Part shown: positions 22,564 to 25,359 of the stretch, one piece after another
Layout: every line of letters starts with the position of its first letter
How positions within the stretch are numbered: position 1 is the stretch's first letter
Assembly (NCBI GenBank): GCA_018676275.1
Contig: JABHFC010000110.1
Location: 1-25,359, forward strand
Length of the DNA: 25,359 nt
Direction: 5' to 3'
Source: Gammaproteobacteria bacterium
GTDB lineage: Bacteria; Pseudomonadota; Gammaproteobacteria; Eutrophobiales; Eutrophobiaceae
The notes under the pieces: generated by a model
The model's database searches: none
Told to the model about the DNA's origin: nothing
The model's input: the letters and a program-made list of their open reading frames with translations, nothing else
Made by a program: the position numbers and the translations under genes

Positions 22564-24855
22564 TTATTCGCCGTCGAAATAATACTGAAAATTCACACCA
22601 ATAGTTCGTGGTCGAGGTATCACTACGCGGATTGGTTCATTATCGATCAATCTTGCGCTTTGTGTGCCATTATTATCAAACAGATTATTTACAAAAACTG
22701 AGGCATCCCAGGCATCTCCTGAAACACCCAAACGCAGGCTGGCCAGATGATAGCTGCCTTTTCGATAAAAGCTTGGATTAGGGGCACCACCCACTAAAAC
22801 ATCTGTATGCTCAGTATTGGAACTGGAAATATAATTCCAGCCAAACCTTGCCATTCCTTCATAACTACCGAATACGGGAAATCGATAGATAGCAGAAGTA
22901 TTAAACTGCCAGTCCGGCACATTAGCCATTCGATCGCCGTCTTGCAGATCCACTGGTAATATACCGCCGGTCGGTGCCACTTGCGTTCCATTGAGCCGGG
23001 CTTTCGAATGGGTCAAGCCAGCGGAAAGTTCCAGACCCTCAACGGGACGTAGAGTCGACTCAATTTCGAATCCAATAATATCTGCATCACCCGTATTACC
23101 TATGAAATCGAAGGCACCAGTTATATCGGTTACCTGGATCTGGATCTCAGACCAGTCGATATAATAGACCGCGCCATTCAGAATAAACTTGTCATCTGCC
23201 CAGGCACTCTTCCAGCCTAATTCATAATTCCACAAAGAATCAGAGTCGAAAGGTGCTGCGGAGGCATTAAATCCGCCCGGCTGGTTTGGTCCGCCCAGTC
23301 TGAAACCTTCTGCAGCCTGGAAGTAAACCAGAGCATCTTCATTTATTTCATAACCTAAATGAAATTTCTTGATCAGTTTCTTTTCCCCAAATTCCTGTGT
23401 CGGTAAAAACCCGGTGATATTGCCAAAGAAGGGCTGTACCAGGTTTTGATCTTCATCGCGAGAGGTATCGAACCAGCGTAAACCGACGGTGGCTGTCAGG
23501 CGATCCATAATTTCATAACTGGCCTCACCGAAAAATGCTATTTGTTCTGAGTGCCCGTAGTTAGTTCTTGCAAAAATACGGGCATTCATGTCGCGGTTGT
23601 CATCAAAGGTTACTACACCCTCGGCATCGGCTATGCCTACCTGACCACGTCGGAATGTTCGTTTCTTCTGCCAGAAAAAACCAGCGGTCCATTGAAGAGG
23701 CCCTTCTTGTTTGGAGGTCAGGCGAAATTCGCTAGACCAGGCTTTTACTGATTGATCGTCCATTGACACTGTAGGGACAATTGGCGCGCCGAAACAGGAG
23801 ACAAAAAAGTTAGTCTCATCGCAACCAAATACACCGGAGATAACAAATCGTGTGGTATCATCAAATCGTTCAGCCTCACGCTCTATGTAGGAACCCGTCG
23901 CGGTTACTGAAGCCCAATCCCAGCCATCGTAATCAGCGATGACATTGAACATATCAACATCATCATTAAAAAAGTCGTCGGTGAATACATTACCTACTGG
24001 GTTGTCTGAAGTCGCAAAGGTCGGGAAGGTTTCAAACCTGGTTCCGGTATCCATACGTTGAAAATAGTAGATACCCGTTAGAGTGGTATCCTCATTTGGC
24101 GTATAGAGGACGCTTACCCGACCACCTGTTGTTTCTTCGAAGTTTGCATTATTTATGGGAGTTTGAGTAATACCGAATCCAGGTAAGCTAGAGGCTATCT
24201 CGTCAATAAAGCCCTCTTCATCACGGTGATAGACTGCACCCCTGATAGCCAGTTTATCCTTGATGATTGGAATATTAATCATACCGTTGACACCGTAATT
24301 AATATCACCGTAGCGGGTATCGGAAAGGACAGCTTCCGCAGCAGCCTCTATCTTGTCAGCGCGCGGTCGTTTGGAAATGACACGTAGGGTGCCGCCCATG
24401 GAACCCTGTCCATAAAGTGTCCCCTGTGGCCCCTTCAACACCTCGACACGCTCAACGTCCCAGAGTTTCAGGTCCAGTTGGGCATGTCCCGAATCAAGGT
24501 TGTCACCGGGAAGACCAGCGATGGGGATTTCGTCGTAATACAGCCCAACCTGGGGTTCACCAATGGACTGCACGCCACGAACAGCATAGCGGCGGCTACC
24601 CGGGCCTTCACCAGTCTGCGACAGTGAGGTTATCTGACTGAAAAAATCAATAAAGTCGTCGGCACCCAGATCCTTCAAGGTTTCTGCCCCAAGTGCTTGC
24701 ACACTAAACGGCGTATCCTGCAAGACGGTTGCTCGCTTGGTGGCGGTCACCACTATTTCTTCAATGGAGTCGCTGCCCTGCGCCTGTACAGTTCCCCACC
24801 CGAGAAACAATATGAAATAAGCTAAGGCAATGATTCTGACTTTGGTATTGGACAT
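22564..24855 (-). CDS. TonB-dependent outer-membrane receptor
   Basis: The 763-residue protein starts with a signal peptide (cleavage after about VQA-Q). A plug domain follows (about 32-165: EEIVVTATKR, RGVQSIGEPQVGLYYDEIP, VERVEVLKGPQGTLYGQGSMGGTLRVISKRP), then a beta-barrel to the C-terminus (IGVNFQYYFDGE). It imports scarce or bulky ligands with energy from TonB. The barrel type, with no TonB gene or siderophore genes beside it, resembles receptors of marine and sphingomonad-like catabolic clusters that take up organic substrates. The ligand is unknown. GGAGGA lies five bases before the ATG. Possible regulatory repeats are found 33-53 bases upstream. Confidence 0.93.
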   Translation of the reverse strand: MSNTKVRIIALAYFILFLGWGTVQAQGSDSIEEIVVTATKRATVLQDTPFSVQALGAETLKDLGADDFIDFFSQITSLSQTGEGPGSRRYAVRGVQSIGEPQVGLYYDEIPIAGLPGDNLDSGHAQLDLKLWDVERVEVLKGPQGTLYGQGSMGGTLRVISKRPRADKIEAAAEAVLSDTRYGDINYGVNGMINIPIIKDKLAIRGAVYHRDEEGFIDEIASSLPGFGITQTPINNANFEETTGGRVSVLYTPNEDTTLTGIYYFQRMDTGTRFETFPTFATSDNPVGNVFTDDFFNDDVDMFNVIADYDGWDWASVTATGSYIEREAERFDDTTRFVISGVFGCDETNFFVSCFGAPIVPTVSMDDQSVKAWSSEFRLTSKQEGPLQWTAGFFWQKKRTFRRGQVGIADAEGVVTFDDNRDMNARIFARTNYGHSEQIAFFGEASYEIMDRLTATVGLRWFDTSRDEDQNLVQPFFGNITGFLPTQEFGEKKLIKKFHLGYEINEDALVYFQAAEGFRLGGPNQPGGFNASAAPFDSDSLWNYELGWKSAWADDKFILNGAVYYIDWSEIQIQVTDITGAFDFIGNTGDADIIGFEIESTLRPVEGLELSAGLTHSKARLNGTQVAPTGGILPVDLQDGDRMANVPDWQFNTSAIYRFPVFGSYEGMARFGWNYISSSNTEHTDVLVGGAPNPSFYRKGSYHLASLRLGVSGDAWDASVFVNNLFDNNGTQSARLIDNEPIRVVIPRPRTIGVNFQYYFDGE

Positions 24856-24887
24856 TCTGATCCTCCCCGGATATCGGTTATAACGCT

Positions 24888-24908
24888 ACAGTATTATGTA
24901 TACAGTAT
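24888..24908. promoter_or_regulatory. TGTATACA palindrome inside ACAGTAT direct repeats, upstream of TonB receptor
   Basis: The perfect eight-base palindrome TGTATACA lies at 24897-24904, and ACAGTAT occurs twice, at 24888-24894 and 24902-24908. TGTATACA-centred sites are a common operator form for GntR/FCD regulators, and one such regulator is encoded at 5442-6134. Regulation of the receptor by that protein is a conjecture from motif shape only. Confidence 0.35.
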
Positions 24909-25052
24909 AATTATGCTTTAAATGCTTTCATTTTTCAATAAGGCAATTGATAATAACATTATTAATAATCTTTCGGAAAAAGTATAGTGATTTTACACTC
25001 AAATCGCTAGAACACTTCCATTAATTAGATTCGTCATAATATCTGAATACAT

Positions 25053-25066
25053 TAGGAGTTCTCCTA
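25053..25066. promoter_or_regulatory. Short inverted repeat TAGGAG-TT-CTCCTA
   Basis: Six-base perfect arms around two bases, about 120 bases upstream of the PQQ-enzyme-like start. It is GC-richer than its surroundings, which makes chance less likely. No T-run follows, so an operator is more likely than a terminator. Confidence 0.35.
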
Positions 25067-25187
25067 CAGTTTAATATAGTCTAAATAACTGACATTACTA
25101 CCATTTCTACATAAACTTATCCATTTGAGACCACATTGAAATTCGACCCTCTTTTAATGGTCCTGATGATCCTGCTTTGGAAACATT

Positions 25188-25359
25188 ATGAAAATATTCA
25201 GTAATAGCTATGTAATCATTTATATATTAATTTTATCCGGGTTTTGCGAGACCATTGTTGCCCAGAACGAATTTATTAATTCAGGCTGGCCAACAGCTAG
25301 CGGTTCAAAATATTCCTCCCTAACTCAAATTAACCTTACAAACTAAAACAGGATTAAAA
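25188..25359 (+). pseudogene. 5' end of a PQQ-dependent dehydrogenase-like gene, frameshifted as read, cut by window end
   Basis: The ATG at 25188 opens 52 codons to a TAA at 25344. Residues 1-26 are a signal peptide (MKIFSNSY, hydrophobic core, end near VAQ). The next part, SGWPTASGSKYSSLTQINLTN, is like the opening of the quinoprotein alcohol/glucose dehydrogenase propeller (W..YGG....RYSPL.QIN..NV..L). Leaving out one A of the AAA at 25340-25342 removes the stop and gives QINLTTKTGLK, which fits the family spacing QIN..NV..LK, open to the window end. So either the gene is broken by a one-base insertion, or the base is a sequencing error, or the resemblance is weak and this is a small secreted peptide. 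Functionally such enzymes oxidise alcohols or sugars in the periplasm. Confidence 0.45.

Larger units (their letters stand above)
24856..25187. other. Gene-free divergent intergenic region
   Basis: These 332 AT-rich bases separate the TonB receptor (-) from the PQQ-enzyme-like fragment (+). They hold a TGTATACA palindrome with flanking direct repeats near the receptor and a TAGGAG/CTCCTA inverted repeat further right, both listed separately. A TATAGT at 25075-25080 could be a -10 box for the plus-strand gene, but it has no visible -35 partner. I see no coding frame or RNA gene. Confidence 0.5.

Noticed and set aside
1..25359. tRNA/rRNA genes, insertion sequences, CRISPR arrays, phage genes
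   Set aside because: None recognised; intergenic gaps are short and show no spaced repeats, transposase frames or cloverleaf-like segments.

Overview
The window is chromosomal DNA of an AT-leaning, Gram-negative, aerobic bacterium. A TonB-dependent receptor, a Tat-type signal, a FadR-type GntR regulator and carbon-monoxide-dehydrogenase-like (Cox-type) molybdenum hydroxylase genes fit a proteobacterium, perhaps a marine gammaproteobacterium. That placement is an inference from gene content only. It is a dense catabolic locus with no RNA genes, insertion sequences or CRISPR arrays that I can see.

Left part (1-6134): the C-terminal part of a DMSO-reductase-family molybdenum enzyme (+, cut by the window start); a 69-residue remnant of a secreted amidohydrolase (-); an isoquinoline-1-oxidoreductase-like pair (2Fe-2S subunit and Tat-exported molybdopterin subunit, -); and a GntR/FCD regulator (-). 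A perfect 17-bp palindrome lies between the regulator and the exported oxidoreductase.

Middle part (6403-13778, all -): in transcription order, a dihydropyrimidinase/hydantoinase-type amidohydrolase, a nitrilase-superfamily C-N hydrolase, a CoxG-like SRPBCC protein, the FAD, 2Fe-2S and molybdopterin subunits of a cytoplasmic xanthine-dehydrogenase-family hydroxylase, then a TauD/TfdA dioxygenase. Spacing is tight, with one stop/start overlap, so this looks like one operon.

Right part (13998-21427): a COG0523/CobW metal GTPase (+), a UbiD-family decarboxylase (-), a MoxR AAA+ ATPase with its VWA partner (CoxD/CoxE-like, +), an MFS carrier (+) and a second UbiD-family decarboxylase (+). Then come a GNAT acetyltransferase (-), a TonB-dependent receptor (-) with a clear terminator, and at the right edge the start of what looks like a PQQ-dependent dehydrogenase, frameshifted as read (+).

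How they may work together (inference): TonB receptor and MFS carrier take up an aromatic or heteroaromatic acid; UbiD enzymes remove or add carboxyl groups using prenylated FMN; the molybdenum hydroxylase, matured by CoxG and MoxR/VWA, introduces oxo groups next to ring nitrogen; the hydantoinase opens the resulting cyclic amide or ureide; and the C-N hydrolase cleaves the linear amide. The combination suggests catabolism of an N-heteroaromatic carboxylate by a route I do not recognise as a described pathway. The substrate cannot be read from the sequence.
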